Part shown: positions 47,568 to 58,760 of the stretch, piece by piece
How positions within the stretch are numbered: the stretch's first letter is position 1
How the letters are laid out: each line of letters starts with the position of its first letter
DNA from: Toxonevra muliebris
Taxonomy: Eukaryota; Arthropoda; Insecta; Diptera; Pallopteridae
Length of the DNA stretch: 64,000 nucleotides
Direction: 5' to 3'
NCBI GenBank assembly: GCA_963691655.1
Contig: OY829326.1
Coordinates: 15,736,878-15,800,877, forward strand
Program-made: the position numbers and the translations under genes
The notes under the pieces: generated by a model
What the model saw: the letters and a program-made list of their open reading frames with translations, nothing else
Told to the model about the DNA's origin: nothing
Databases searched by the model: none

Positions 47568-47811
47568 GTATTCACCGGTTGATGCAACATACCCTCGCGA
47601 CATTGAGAAAGTGCGGATTGCGGAAGTTTGACACCTTTCTACCTTTAAATTCGTAAGAAGATTCCAAAATATTTTCATTATTTTTCAATGAGATGGTAAT
47701 ATTTTGACAGTTAAACTATTTCGCATCTCCAATATTTGCATTGAACACTCACATCTTAGTGCTCTAAGCCGCACTTTCGCAATATCGCACTTTTACATCA
47801 ACTGGTGAATA
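47568..47811. mobile_element. MITE, 244 bp, with about 48-bp imperfect inverted ends
   Basis: GTATTCACCGGTTGATG at 47568 is matched by the inverse of CATCAACTGGTGAATAC at 47795-47811. Inward, GAAAGTGCGG pairs with CCGCACTTTC, giving arms of nearly 50 bases at about 80% identity. Flanks GCAATAT and GTAATAT next to the slightly extended ends could be a decayed target duplication. Non-coding. Confidence 0.75.
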
Positions 47812-49353
47812 CCCGTAATATAATTTTGAAAAATACTTTGTTCCAAGACTGAGGAGTAAGAATGAATGGATTTAGAACACACAATCAACTGGTCAAGAAC
47901 AGGTGAAACTTGGGACTTGGTGAAGTACTCTAGACAGACTGCCTGGGCAGAGGGGAGGAACGTACAATGGAATCTATAGTTATGGTACTATCAAAAACAG
48001 CCTCTCTAAAAATAATATTTTAATAATATATCTTTTCTTAGATTCTAAAACTTATGAAAAGCGTCTGAGCCTATCGGTGCAAATTAACTGGTTGGCATTG
48101 TTTAGTGATACAATGATATTGGCAGTTAAACCTCAAACATTTTAAACGCCATATTTGCTTGCAACCTAGGCAAAAACGCTACATCACGATGAAATAAGCA
48201 TTTCTTATATTTTACATATAAATTTCAACAGAACTCTCAATACTGTAGAATCAGCGAGTGATGCGTTTCTTCATCAGTGAATGCATTCAACTTACATACT
48301 ATACACACACTAGCGAATCCCACAAGGGTGTATTTTGGAAGTAAACCCCTGCCTTACTGATGAAAACTTCATACATTTTGATTATTTGTTATGAATCAAA
48401 AAAAAAAAAGTTTAAAGGGGCACCAAAATTAAGCCCCCCTTCAGAAATGTCTAGACTTGCTAGTGTATACATATAAAAGAAATCGCATCGACCCGGATCA
48501 TACAAAGTTTCTACACATTTCACAATCCTACGACATCAATAAACAACTCTTGCCAATATGTATAAAATTTTTACATTAGCAAATATTCGTCAGCAATAAA
48601 ATAAATTCATCATATAAAATTATAGAAAAACTGCGTTAGTATAGTAAATTTAACTTATGATTAGTTTTAATAAAATAAAATAAAAAATTTATAGCAGCAA
48701 AAGAAAAAAATAAAACTTTATTAGATTTTAAGATATCAAATAAAAATAATTTTTTGATGTCACGATTTAAAAACCAAAAAATAAAAGTAAAAAAATTCAT
48801 ATCAATGGCGAAACGAAACAAAAATGAAACAAAATAAAATTAAAAGGAAAAAATCATAAAACTTAAAAATTTAAAAGTTGTTTGCATTGAAGTAACTACA
48901 ACAACAACAGTAACAGCAATATATATATATGAAAAAAAAAAACACAACTAGAAATTTAAACAGCTGAGAAGAATTTACACGCACACTCCGATACAAAAGT
49001 CCCACATGTTCATGCATATAAAATAACACTTTAGTAACAGAGTTTTTTAAAGTCACCTTAAAATGATTTAACTTGAATTTTTTTATTAAACGAATTTTAA
49101 TTTGAAATTTAAAGAAATAAAAGAAATTTATAAAAAAAAAGTCTATATAATCTATTTATATGCAATACTGCTATAACAAACCAGAAAATAAAATGTTTAC
49201 TTACAGTGCGCGGCAAGGAAAAAAGCCGCCGAGTTGATATTTCCTCAAAATTCTAATTTTTATATAATTTACGTGATTTTTTGAGCAAAGCGCGAACTAA
49301 ATGGTACAAAGTAAATCTGAATTGATCGGTCGATATTATATTTTCTGATGAGT
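47812..49353. other. Non-coding stretch
   Basis: AT-rich with A-runs. A string ACAGTGCGCGGCAAGG followed by AAAAAAGCC at about 49204-49230 resembles a Tc1-like terminus, but no partner was found. No gene was recognised. Confidence 0.4.
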
Positions 49354-50188
49354 GGGATAAGGTGGTGGAGTAATGTGGGACACGTTTTTATTTGCTCCCA
49401 TAAAAGTGTTAAGAAACTGAATTTATGAATAGTTAATTGCTCTATTCTCTAGAGAAATGAAAATTCTGTACACGCAGATTTTCAAAATTTTGATTCTTTA
49501 AAAAAAGGTTTTCACTTTTTCGAAATGGTGGAGAAATGATGTTTGACACCATCGAAATTTGAATCTAATTGACATAAAAATCAACTTAAATCGTTGTTTT
49601 GTTTATCTTTATAACAAATTAATTAAAATATAGGAATAAAATCATTCTCTTGTCATTTACCAGAGAAACATTAATATCCGAATCCTAATTTTCGCAAGCG
49701 AAGAACCAACGATTTTCTATGTTAGCATAATTCAAATGATTAGGGTGCTCGACACATGAAACAATTAATAAAAAACCTAATATTCACAGATTTTTCAATG
49801 AAAGAACAGCATCGGTGAAGTGGCTCCCCACTAAACTGTATTACATTGCTCCACTGACGTTATTTTACAAGCATTTGCATTTAAAAAATACACACTAAGT
49901 ATGTAAGAAAAAGAAAAATATTAAAGCAATCAACACTCAACATATTTTTATCTAATAAAAGCGACGAGAAGTTTGTCTGAAACATGATTTTTGTAATCAC
50001 TTGTAAAAACTTTTTGAACAGAAAATTTGGCACCTTGCTCGTAAAATATCTAAATGTGTAAAAGCACAATCGAATTTCCAGCGGAAAATGAGATGGTATT
50101 AACAGCAACAGATAACAGTATTTCGTTTAGTCATATGCCACTGTTTAGTACGAAATATGACTGTGCCTGACATTACCCCACCTTACCC
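49354..50188. mobile_element. TIR element, about 835 bp, imperfect GGG-TAAGGTGG ends
   Basis: GGGATAAGGTGGTGGAGTAA (then TGTGGGACAC) at the left pairs imperfectly with the inverse of GTGCCTGACATTACCCCACC (then TTACCC) at the right. Arms are about 30 bases with several differences and small gaps. The interior holds the minus frame 49881-50108, which I do not recognise. No target duplication is obvious, so this is moderately supported. Confidence 0.55.
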
Positions 50189-50500
50189 TATAAACAACTT
50201 TACCTCAAAGACACCGACAAAGATTAGAGAATTATGCTCAAAAATCAGGAGTGGTATAATCAAAAATACTTGCAAATTACTGTTCGACGACAATCATTAG
50301 TTATGGCATTAGAGATTATCGCAGTCTTTGGATTTTTGGGACCAATTAGGTTCAAGATAACTGTAAATGGCAAGGAATATAAAAAAATATTAACTACCTC
50401 ATGATTAAAATTGAGGAATTATATGCCGTAGTCTAAAAATCACTGATTCGCCATTTTGCTACAGAGCTCGCATAGAAAATTGTATTCATTTTTGTATTCA
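50189..50500. other. Non-coding stretch
   Basis: Nothing was recognised. Confidence 0.35.
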
Positions 50501-50695
50501 TTGATTAAGAATGTAAAAAAATTATTCTTAATCATATTGCCATCATCGAATAATTATTCATATTTTATATCATATTTTTGAAGTCATTTGAATGCAATCT
50601 TTTGATTGCAGTCTTTAACTAAATTTAGTCGAATTCATTCGAAATCATTTGAAGTCACTCGAAATCATTTCTACAAGAACTAGGTGTGAATAATA
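50501..50695. repeat. Degenerate iterated ATTCATT / TCGAAATCATTTGAAG tract
   Basis: The words GAATTCATTCGAAATCATTT, GAAGTCA, TTGAATGC and ATTATTC recur on both strands over about 190 bases with uneven spacing. Confidence 0.55.
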
Positions 50696-50722
50696 AAGAG
50701 TAACAAGTACAAGGTTAGCCAT

Positions 50723-51040
50723 ATTAGGTGGACCCATTCATTTAAATCCTTGGCTTGTTGATACAAACATTTGACTTCAAGTAGCCTCAGAGGAAAAAGT
50801 CCAGCTGTCTCAAATCTGGCGAACGCGGAGGATAGTGCCGTCTTGTTGAAACCAGAACAATCGGCTTCAAAACTTCAAAATAACTTCTTAATGTAAAAGT
50901 GAATATTTCAGCGCGTTTGATTAGTGTGTACTACTCTATAGAAAAAATCTTCTAAGACTGAGGATTCAAAAACGTCTTGCTGTTAGTCGAGCTAATGTTT
51001 CTTGTCCTAGTTATGGTGTTGTCTGATAAGTCCACCTAAT
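50723..51040 (-). mobile_element. 318-bp deletion derivative of a Tc1/mariner-like transposon
   Basis: ATTAGGTGGAC at 50723-50733 is matched exactly, inverted, at 51030-51040, with TA at the edges. On the minus strand the interior shows two conserved transposase blocks: WFQQDG, and close after it, in another frame, PPRSPDLRQLDFFL, a stop and GYLKSNV. In intact relatives these lie about 40 residues apart, so most of the sequence between them is deleted. The Asp residues in QQDG and SPDL are retained. It is inactive but can be assigned to the insect family with the WPPRSPDLTPLDFFLWG motif. Confidence 0.8.
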
Positions 51041-51786
51041 TTGTACTATCAGACAAAAATCAGATACAAAAATGCCAATAACAACCAAAATCAATTAAAA
51101 CACTAGTTCGTTATATTATCAAAAGAGGTTTAGTATTACAGGAGTCCCTCATAATAATTACCTTCGTAGTACGTCTGTTACTTTGAGGCTTCGGCCACTG
51201 TTACTTATTTCCCGGTAAACTAGGGATACATATTTATTTTTATATATGCCGCGAAGTACGTAGCATAAATATAATATTACCAGTTGTTGTTTCTTTTCCT
51301 GTTATTAAATGCAATGAGACCCTAAATTTTTTCTTTGGGCGGATGACCATAGTAAAACAAGGGAAAACTGTTAAATTGCTTCACTTAGTATTATTATAAG
51401 TCTTGTGTTTATACCAAATGATTGTACAAGTGAGCAAGATGATTTTTTCATTTAAAGCGTATTCACACATGATAAACTTAAAGATAATTTAAGGAAACCA
51501 TAACTGATATCTAGTATAATTTTTAAAGTAAATTCAGAGTTTTTAAACTATTTGTACGCATTCAATAACCAAACAGAACATGAAGTGTTAACATAGCAAA
51601 ACTACCCATAAATCAGTGTGATGATTTGGGTTTGAATTAATCTTCTAATTGCCTGAAATATTCCTTAGAGCGAATTTTAATTAAATTCTTCTTTTGATTT
51701 ATTTGAAAAATTACTGTCAATACATTAATCGTTTCTTGGGTATACCAATCAGATTTCAATAAAAAAATCATATTTTGGTTATTTCT
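51041..51786. other. Non-coding stretch
   Basis: Nothing was recognised. Confidence 0.35.
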
Positions 51787-51870
51787 TCTTCTTTTTATAT
51801 CACAGCTGCCTATGGATCACCTAGACAGAGCATTTCGCATTTATCCATGCTATGCCCGATTATAAATTGG
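51787..51870 (-). mobile_element. tRNA-derived SINE, copy D, 3' fragment
   Basis: Only the distal body is present: on the minus strand ATGGATAAATGCGAAATGC, GTCTAGGTGATCCATAGGC and the tail TGATATAAAAAGAAGAA. No tRNA-like head remains. Confidence 0.6.
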
Positions 51871-53944
51871 TAACCAAAATTATATGAAAAAAAAATTTCA
51901 ACGAAAATGTCAACTCAGCGTTTTTTTTTTTTTTCTCGTACTCTGTAAATGACACAAAAAAACAGGAATTTGCATTTGACGCAAATTCATTTCAAATTGC
52001 AAAATAAAAAGTCACAAAAAAAAAAAGTAATAAAAATAAATGTATTAATTTAAGTTAAAGTTAAACAATAACAAAAATATTTAAAGGCTTCGCTGTTGCT
52101 GCTTCTTCTGCTGCTGTTTGAACTTTTCGAAATCTTTATTTATTTATTTCAAATCTTCTTCAATTTTTTTCTTTCTTTTGAATTTGTTAACAACCCTAAA
52201 AAAAAACAAAAACGTGTTAAAGTAATTATAAACGTTAGTCATGAAACTGGTTCATTGCATAAATTAACAAAATTAACAGAAACAACAACAACAAAGATCA
52301 CATGTAGTCATTAAAAAACAATCCGGTTTAACACAAAAAATTAATATAAAACTTTTTTATTAAAGTATACACATTTTATTTTTATTTAAGTAATTTTATT
52401 TTGTGGAAAAATTTGTTGCCAAAAATTTTGCAATAATGCAAACAGTGCCCTCTGTCTGTGATATTGAGTAAAATCTTAAAAACAAATATTCAAATACATG
52501 CAAAGGCAAATGTAACTTTAAAATTTTATTTTACGGAATTTTTTAATTTGCATGCATTCCAAAAATATGAAAAAAAAGAAACAAAAATATAAAAAATAAA
52601 AAAAAAAGCATATACATATTTTAGTTAACACTTTTTAAGCTATAAATTGATATTAATTGTTTTTAATTTTTTAATAGTTTTATATTGCAAAATAATAAAA
52701 CAAAATTAGGTAAAAAGATTCCAGCTTTTCTCTTCAAAGAAGCAGACATTTTTGTTTCTACTGTTTTTTTTTTTTATTATTTCTACCTTTTTCTGCAGCA
52801 TAAATTTGAAAGACAATTAAAACAACAATGTAAAGTCAATTATAATGAAAAATTTACTTAGGTGTCTGAGTATACAATAATAAACTGAAATTGTTTTCAA
52901 GCATTCAAAAATTTTTTTATTTTTTTTTGTACCCTTAAAAAATAGTTTACCACAAATATGTACTACTCTTTAAAATAGCTGGTGGTGGATTTCAATTAAT
53001 TTGTACTTTTTTTTAAAGTAATATTTCTTGTGGCTTAAACTTTGAAGTACCAGTTCTTTGTTATTATTATTTTGTTACTAATCCGCAACACACGAAAAAT
53101 ACTTAAAAAAATATAATAATAACTATTTTCCTATATTTTGTGTTATATACTTATGTATGATATACAAGTTATTGAGCACATTTACCAATTAGCATATTTC
53201 AGCTTCAATCACTGAAGCTGCAGAGCCTTAACTCTCATTGTCAGTATATCAAATTTGCCCACAACTTCTACCATTTACCACAGCTAACAATATCAGCGGC
53301 GGCGGTGGTTTCATTATTCTGGCGTCAGCAATTGTCACTTTTGGCATTTCCATAATTATTGCAAAGTAATCTCTACTGTTTGCTATGACGGCGTAGAGAT
53401 ACCATTTGTTGAACCCGGCGCTATAGCAAAATACAAGTACATAATTATAAACATACAAATAATGCATATAAGGGTGTTGTTATAGCAAAAAAATATATTT
53501 GCAATGCAAATAGATTTATTTTAAACATGAAAAAATTATAGCAGCTATTTTTGTTATTTTAGTGATAGTGTTGATGGCTAGAGAAATAACAAAGCATTAC
53601 AATGTGATCGAAATGGTTAGGAAAAGTTTGTGGAATAGTTACGAATTACTGATGTGCCAAAATATTTATAAATAAGTGTGAAAATTAAATAGGTATCACA
53701 CACTAACAATGAGGGTACCAAATAAAAAAACAATATCATGAATCTCAAAAATAAACTCTAAATTTTCAGAATTGGCATAGAAAGCTCGCAGTTTTTTTAG
53801 AGTTTTAAAACAGAAAAAATCATTTTGAAATCAGAATAATAAATCTAAAATAACAAAACATGTTTTTAAGTTTGGGAATAAATCAGAAAATATCATTCGA
53901 AATTTGAATTTGAAAATAAAACATTAAAATATGAAATCTCATTT
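51871..53944. other. Non-coding stretch
   Basis: Extremely AT-rich with long A and T runs. An 8-bp-stem hairpin (CAGCTTCA-TGAAGCTG) lies at about 53201-53221. No gene was recognised. Confidence 0.45.
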
Positions 53945-54038
53945 TTAAGCCCCATTTACAATGCAGCGTGGACGCGAGGCAAATTTCGAAGTCGATTTCG
54001 GAAACGAGAGCACTCGCCACTATTCTCGTTGTTCAATT

Positions 54039-55102
54039 CAGGGCTTTGGAGCAACCAAATTTTGGGGTTGCTCCGCTCCAGCTACACTCCGACCTCTTAA
54101 GTATAGCTTCGACTCCGCTCCGTGCTCCGCTCCGAGCTCCAACTATATATAATTTTCCCAATAAAAATCATTTTTTTTATTTTAATATGTTTATGTGTAT
54201 CGCTAACTTAATTTGCTAAAGCCGTAACACCCATTTTCTGAATTCTACAAGAAAAGCAAAAATTATTTTGATATTTGGAGTACTGCTTCCAGAATTTGTA
54301 ATTTGAGCTGAAGGAAGAGATCGTAAATTTTCGGTATATATCTTCAAACTTTTCAGAACAGATAAAAGTGAGTACGACTTATCATAATCCACAAAAACTC
54401 GATATTGAAAAATTTGATGTTAGGTGACCAATTCTGGGAAGTTCCGAAGTTTATGTTTACCATACGAAAAAATATAATGCTAAGTTGTACAACAACTATA
54501 TCGTTTTGAAGGCTGCTGTCATAGCAATAGAACCAGTTCAGATTGTGAACTCCTTATTCTTAGTGACGTCTTTTAAAAAAAAATTAGGAATTAATAACAC
54601 ACATTAGCCCTATTCACGATATGGTGTAAATGCAAATTTTTATTGCATATCTCATATATTTGTTATTGTGATAGCTGAACTATTTGCATTTGCAATGATG
54701 CAAGACCATTTGCACGAAATCGTGAATAGGGCTATTGTAGTTAAAATTGTAAATTTCATTTTTGCCATGGAAATGGCACTACTCAGTTCAAATCCCTTGC
54801 AATGAATTTGTAATTAATCAATAAATGTAATGAATTTATTTTAGTACTAATTCATTCCAATGGATTTGAACTCAGCATTGCCATTTGCATTGATTAATGG
54901 AGACGGTAATGGAAAAACTTAATTGCCTGTAATTGTAATAGTGTGCAAGTCTTCAAATAAAATGTCAAGCAACAATAGTTGGAAAAATTATGAATCGGAG
55001 CAGCGGAGCGGTTAAATTTTCATTGCTCCAGCTCTAGCTCCGGTCAAAACAGTGTGCTCCACAGCTCCTTGCTCCAACTCCGCGCTCCGCTCCAAAGCCC
55101 TG
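54039..55102. mobile_element. hAT-type element, 1064 bp, perfect 8-bp TSD, GCTCC-rich ends
   Basis: CAGGGCTTTGGAGC at 54039-54052 is matched exactly, inverted, at 55089-55102. GTTCAATT flanks it on both sides (54031-54038 and 55103-55110), a perfect 8-bp target duplication. CAGGG ends with an 8-bp duplication are diagnostic of the hAT superfamily. Subterminal GCTCCGCTCC-type repeats cluster within 120 bases of each end and may be transposase binding sites. A palindromic segment (GTTCAAATCC...GGATTTGAAC, about 54785-54875) and a MITE lie inside. No transposase is present. Confidence 0.92.
54605..54734. mobile_element. AGCCC-type MITE, 130 bp, 16-bp perfect TIR, nested in the hAT element
   Basis: TAGCCCTATTCACGAT at 54605-54620 is matched exactly, inverted, at 54719-54734. 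The terminal TA on each side fits a Tc1/mariner-type duplication. Inner arms continue to pair loosely (TGTAAATGCAAA with TTTGCAC). A diverged relative is at 1186-1300. Being inside the 54039-55102 hAT copy it is younger than that insertion, unless it was carried along. Confidence 0.88.
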
Positions 55103-55573
55103 GTTCAATTTACAATGAAGCGAGGCGTGATTAATAAAACAACAAAAGAAATGGAATATGAAACAGCTGTTTAAAATGATTTTACTCCATGTAGAGTTAT
55201 CATCTTTCTTTTTCAGAAATTATGTACATATTTTAAAATGAAGTTATTCTTAGAAAATATAGTAAAACAGATTATTTATTAGTTCAATAATTGCTGCACT
55301 AAGGGTTATTCCGGGTTTCCTCAGTTTTCTGCTAATATGCTACATATTTTAATTTATTTCAATAGTGATATAGCTCATATGGCAACTCTACTTGTATCAA
55401 CCTCGCTTCGCGCTCTCGTCTTTTTTCCAAATTTTCGAAATTCACTGGCAAGACGAGAGCTCACCTCGCTATATTGTATATGAGCACATTAAAACACATT
55501 GAATGAAAATTTGTCGACGTGATGCTTTTGAACATCGCCTTGCGTTCTCGCTCCATTGTAAATAGGGCGTTAA

Positions 55574-55964
55574 TTTGAATAAGTGCTATTAATAAACAAT
55601 CCTCCATTTTCACTCATATCTTTTCAATGAAGTCTTGGCAAATATGTGCCCAAACATTCAATCGTCCTGTAGGGGTGAGTAAGAAGTTTACTAATACTTT
55701 GATTTGGAATTGATATTATCCTTTTTTTAAACTAACGCTTTCTGATTTTAAACTAGAGAAATTGATTTAAATGCCAATTTCAATTTAATATTGTACTAAG
55801 AAAAGAATTAGTAAGAGATTTTATTGATTAAAGGAACTTATAGTATAACTTTCGAAATCATTCAAATCTATTTATATTTCAATCAACAACAAAATTAGAA
55901 TGTCAAGCTTGATTTATTTACTTATTTTATGTTCGATACACAGCTTGATAATACTAACATATAT
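55574..55964. other. Non-coding stretch
   Basis: Nothing was recognised. Confidence 0.35.
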
Positions 55965-56193
55965 TATAGAACAACCTCTCACTGAGGACCTATGCTGAGC
56001 TTTCCGAATCCATTCATGTTGTGCAAGTTATGTTTGCCCAAGAATTCGAGGTTCGGAGTGAAAAAGTTTTTTTTTAGGAAATTTTTACTTAAAAGTTTTT
56101 ATTTTTCTAAGTATTTTTGATTTATCGGAAATCGAACTCATGAATCTTGCGTAGCAGTCCAGCACATAACCGTGGCATAGCTATGGTGACCAC
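55965..56193 (-). mobile_element. tRNA-derived SINE, copy E
   Basis: On the minus strand the copy has a head with GTGGTCACCATAGCTATGCC and GTTATGTGCTGGACTGC, a degraded B-box area (GAGTTCGATTTCCGA) and part of the body (CTCCGAACCTCGAATTCTTG, CATGAATGGATTCGG). It is shorter than copies A and C in the body. Confidence 0.7.
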
Positions 56194-58409
56194 AAAATAA
56201 TACAGTGTTACATTAATCTTTACAGTGATCGCATCCAAACATTTTTCGACTAAAGATAATCTGCTACTTTTTCATGATATTATCAATCACTGCTCATAGT
56301 GTTTTCGATTTAAACCAATGAAGTAAATATAAAGAAAAAAATTATTAGAAGATAAGATGCACGACTGAAGAGATCATTAAAACGATGATCACATAATTGT
56401 ACCTCCATAAGGTTGACCTCTTTTGCTATACTTATTTTATTTCATTTCAATATAACTTTAATTTATTATTATTGCAATTTATGCAAATACTAAATTTATT
56501 TTTTATTTTCATACACGTTTTAATAACTCAAGTGAAAACAAAAAAACCTTATATGTAAATTTATATAAATGCGACCTTATGCTCTACACTTTAAAGTGGT
56601 GTTTAATTATTATTGTACAGCAACAAAACAAAAGACAAAAAGAATTCAGCAATTGTTGTTATTTAATCATTATTAATACAAATTATAAATCTTTGTTGTT
56701 ATAAATGCAAAAAAGTTAAGACTTCTTATTTTAATTGCTTTTGAAAATAATAACAATGAATATGAGATATACCCAGATAGACAGTTCTTACCCAGAACTT
56801 GAAGCCTGAAGCTAAAAACCTCAATACACACACAAACACACACACAAACACACAATTAAATAAGCAACTAGTTTCAATTTATAAGCATGTTTTTGTTATA
56901 TGATTTTGAAATTTATATTAAGTCGATAACTTTTTTATAAAAGCAGAAAACACAAACCAACGGTAGACCAGAAGTTAATTTGCATTTTGTGGTTTTGAAT
57001 TCTAATGCAAATAATTAAAAGAAAAAAAAGCAAATTATTATCCAAGCGCCCACAAATGCATAGATAAATATGAGTTATTAATTATTTTATAATTAATTTT
57101 TTATTATAAATTGTAAATGTTTTTCATAAAAAATAAGAAAATTACCAGATTAGGCAAAGCTGCAAATATATGAAGTCAATTCAGTTGCAAAAAGCAACTT
57201 GGATGCAACTCACATTATTTAAAGGTAAACATTTTTTCAAATGTATACCTCAACTTCGTATGCAGATAGGTTATGGTTATGCATTGAGTTCAAATTGATT
57301 ATTTATTTCTAGATTAATATTAAAGAAAAAAAAGTCTGCTGCTTTCAAAAAATTTTGTAGTACCTACACAAAATTTAATTTATTATTCAAATCTACTAAT
57401 TTAAAAATTTTATCTATTGAGTTTTTTGTTTCCTTTAAAAAAAAAAAAAAAAAAACCTTATACTTAAATCTGTTCATTGTTGTAGTTCTTTCTCATTTCT
57501 GTTTACCAGATTTAAGCCAGCATCAACAGCAGACAGACATCGAAGAAAAGAAAGAAATAATAATAAACGCGCCAGTGAAAGTTACTAAAAAAGAAGCGCA
57601 GTTAGCTTTTATGTTAATTTCTGTATATGCGTAAACGATGCGTATGTATGCGTATTTCTCTCTCCACATGATTACACCAAAAAAAATAAAAATAATAATC
57701 GTTAAAAATCATAATAAATTGTAATCACACTCACTCATATGTATAACTTGGAACAATCAAAAAAACAAAAGCAAAAACAAATTCATTTATCAGCTACAAC
57801 AAAATTTAACAATACAATTATGGTAATTTTACAATGTGTTGTAAATATACTATGCACTCGTGGTAAATTATACAACTGAAACTGAAAGTTTCAACAATCT
57901 TCAAATAAATACATAAGAAGACTATTCTGTTTTGAGATATTTATTAAGAAAAGGGAAAACAACTGTTTTGCTGCAAACATATTTTCATATAACTGATTTA
58001 AAAATTGTTGGGAATTTAACTAAAACCTGCTGAAAAAAGCTCCATACTACACATGTCTGTATATTACAAAGTGTACCCAAGCGCTTTAAAAATGGAGAAA
58101 AATCAGCAGTTCATAAATCTATTTATTATGTAGCTTTTTTTTTACCAATAGACAGTGAAATGGCCAACACTTGCTCTTTGATTAGCGAGATAAGTTTTTG
58201 TCAAGTTTTTCATTTAAAAAATTGTGAAAATTTAAAGCTGTAAATTTATCTTTGCGTTTTAGAAACAACTCGTCAACGGCATAAGCAATCAGCTTAAGTA
58301 CTAAAACGCATTTTTTATAGCAAAAAATTCAAGCTAGCATCGTAGTAGCCTACCTAGAGATAACAACTTCTTTCTATACAGGGGTGGATGTAGAATTTAT
58401 GTTTGAAGA
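56194..58409. other. Non-coding stretch
   Basis: AT-rich with a CACACAAACACACA tract at about 56826-56853 and a 20-nt A-run at about 57438-57457. No gene was recognised. Confidence 0.45.
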
Positions 58410-58760
58410 GGACTAAGATTTGGTTAAATTTAAGACTAATTATAAGAAAATTATCAAACCAATAACTAAACTAAAATCAAGACTCAGACTATAATTCAAT
58501 TAAAAAATCTGAGCAATATTTGAGCCAAAGTTCAGACAAAAGTGAAGCCAAAAAATTCAAACAAAAATCAGAACAGAAGAACAGAGTGAAATTCAGTCAG
58601 AAATTCAAACCAAAAAAAACAAAGCCTGAAATAAGACTACATGATGATGATGATTATAAAGGGTGTAATAAACTTCAACCTTAAAAGGTACCCCAATAAA
58701 ACTACATACAAAACTATTAAATCAGACTTAAAAACCGATCAGAAACCAGACTAAATACCA
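58410..58760. repeat. Degenerate iterated AAATCAGAC / AAATTCA tract
   Basis: The words CAGACT, AAATCAGA, AAATTCA and AACCAAA recur with irregular spacing over about 350 bases on the plus strand. It is another member of the cryptically repetitive class seen at 14.6, 38.5 and 50.5 kb, with its own motif and marked purine/C asymmetry. Confidence 0.5.

Larger units (their letters stand above)
53949..55568. mobile_element. Outer TIR element, split by a hAT insertion
   Basis: GCCCCATTTACAATG at 53949-53963 is matched, with one difference, by the inverse of CATTGTAAATAGGGC at 55554-55568. Beyond it, CAGCG...GCGAGGC on the left resembles GAGCGAGAACGCAAGGC on the right (inverted). TTAA lies directly outside the left end and one base outside the right end. 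Without the inserted hAT element and its duplication the element would be about 550 bp. A further copy of the terminal motif (TTTACAATGAAGCGAGGC) lies inside at 55109-55126. Superfamily unknown. Confidence 0.7.

Noticed and set aside
49200..49235. Tc1-like terminus (ACAGTGCGCGGCAAGG)
   Set aside because: No inverted partner or transposase nearby. A single short match is not enough.
53961..54219. Overlapping 63- and 83-codon frames rich in Ser/Ala/Pro
   Set aside because: They span the end of an insertion and the GCTCC-rich subterminal repeats of the hAT element, which explain the composition.
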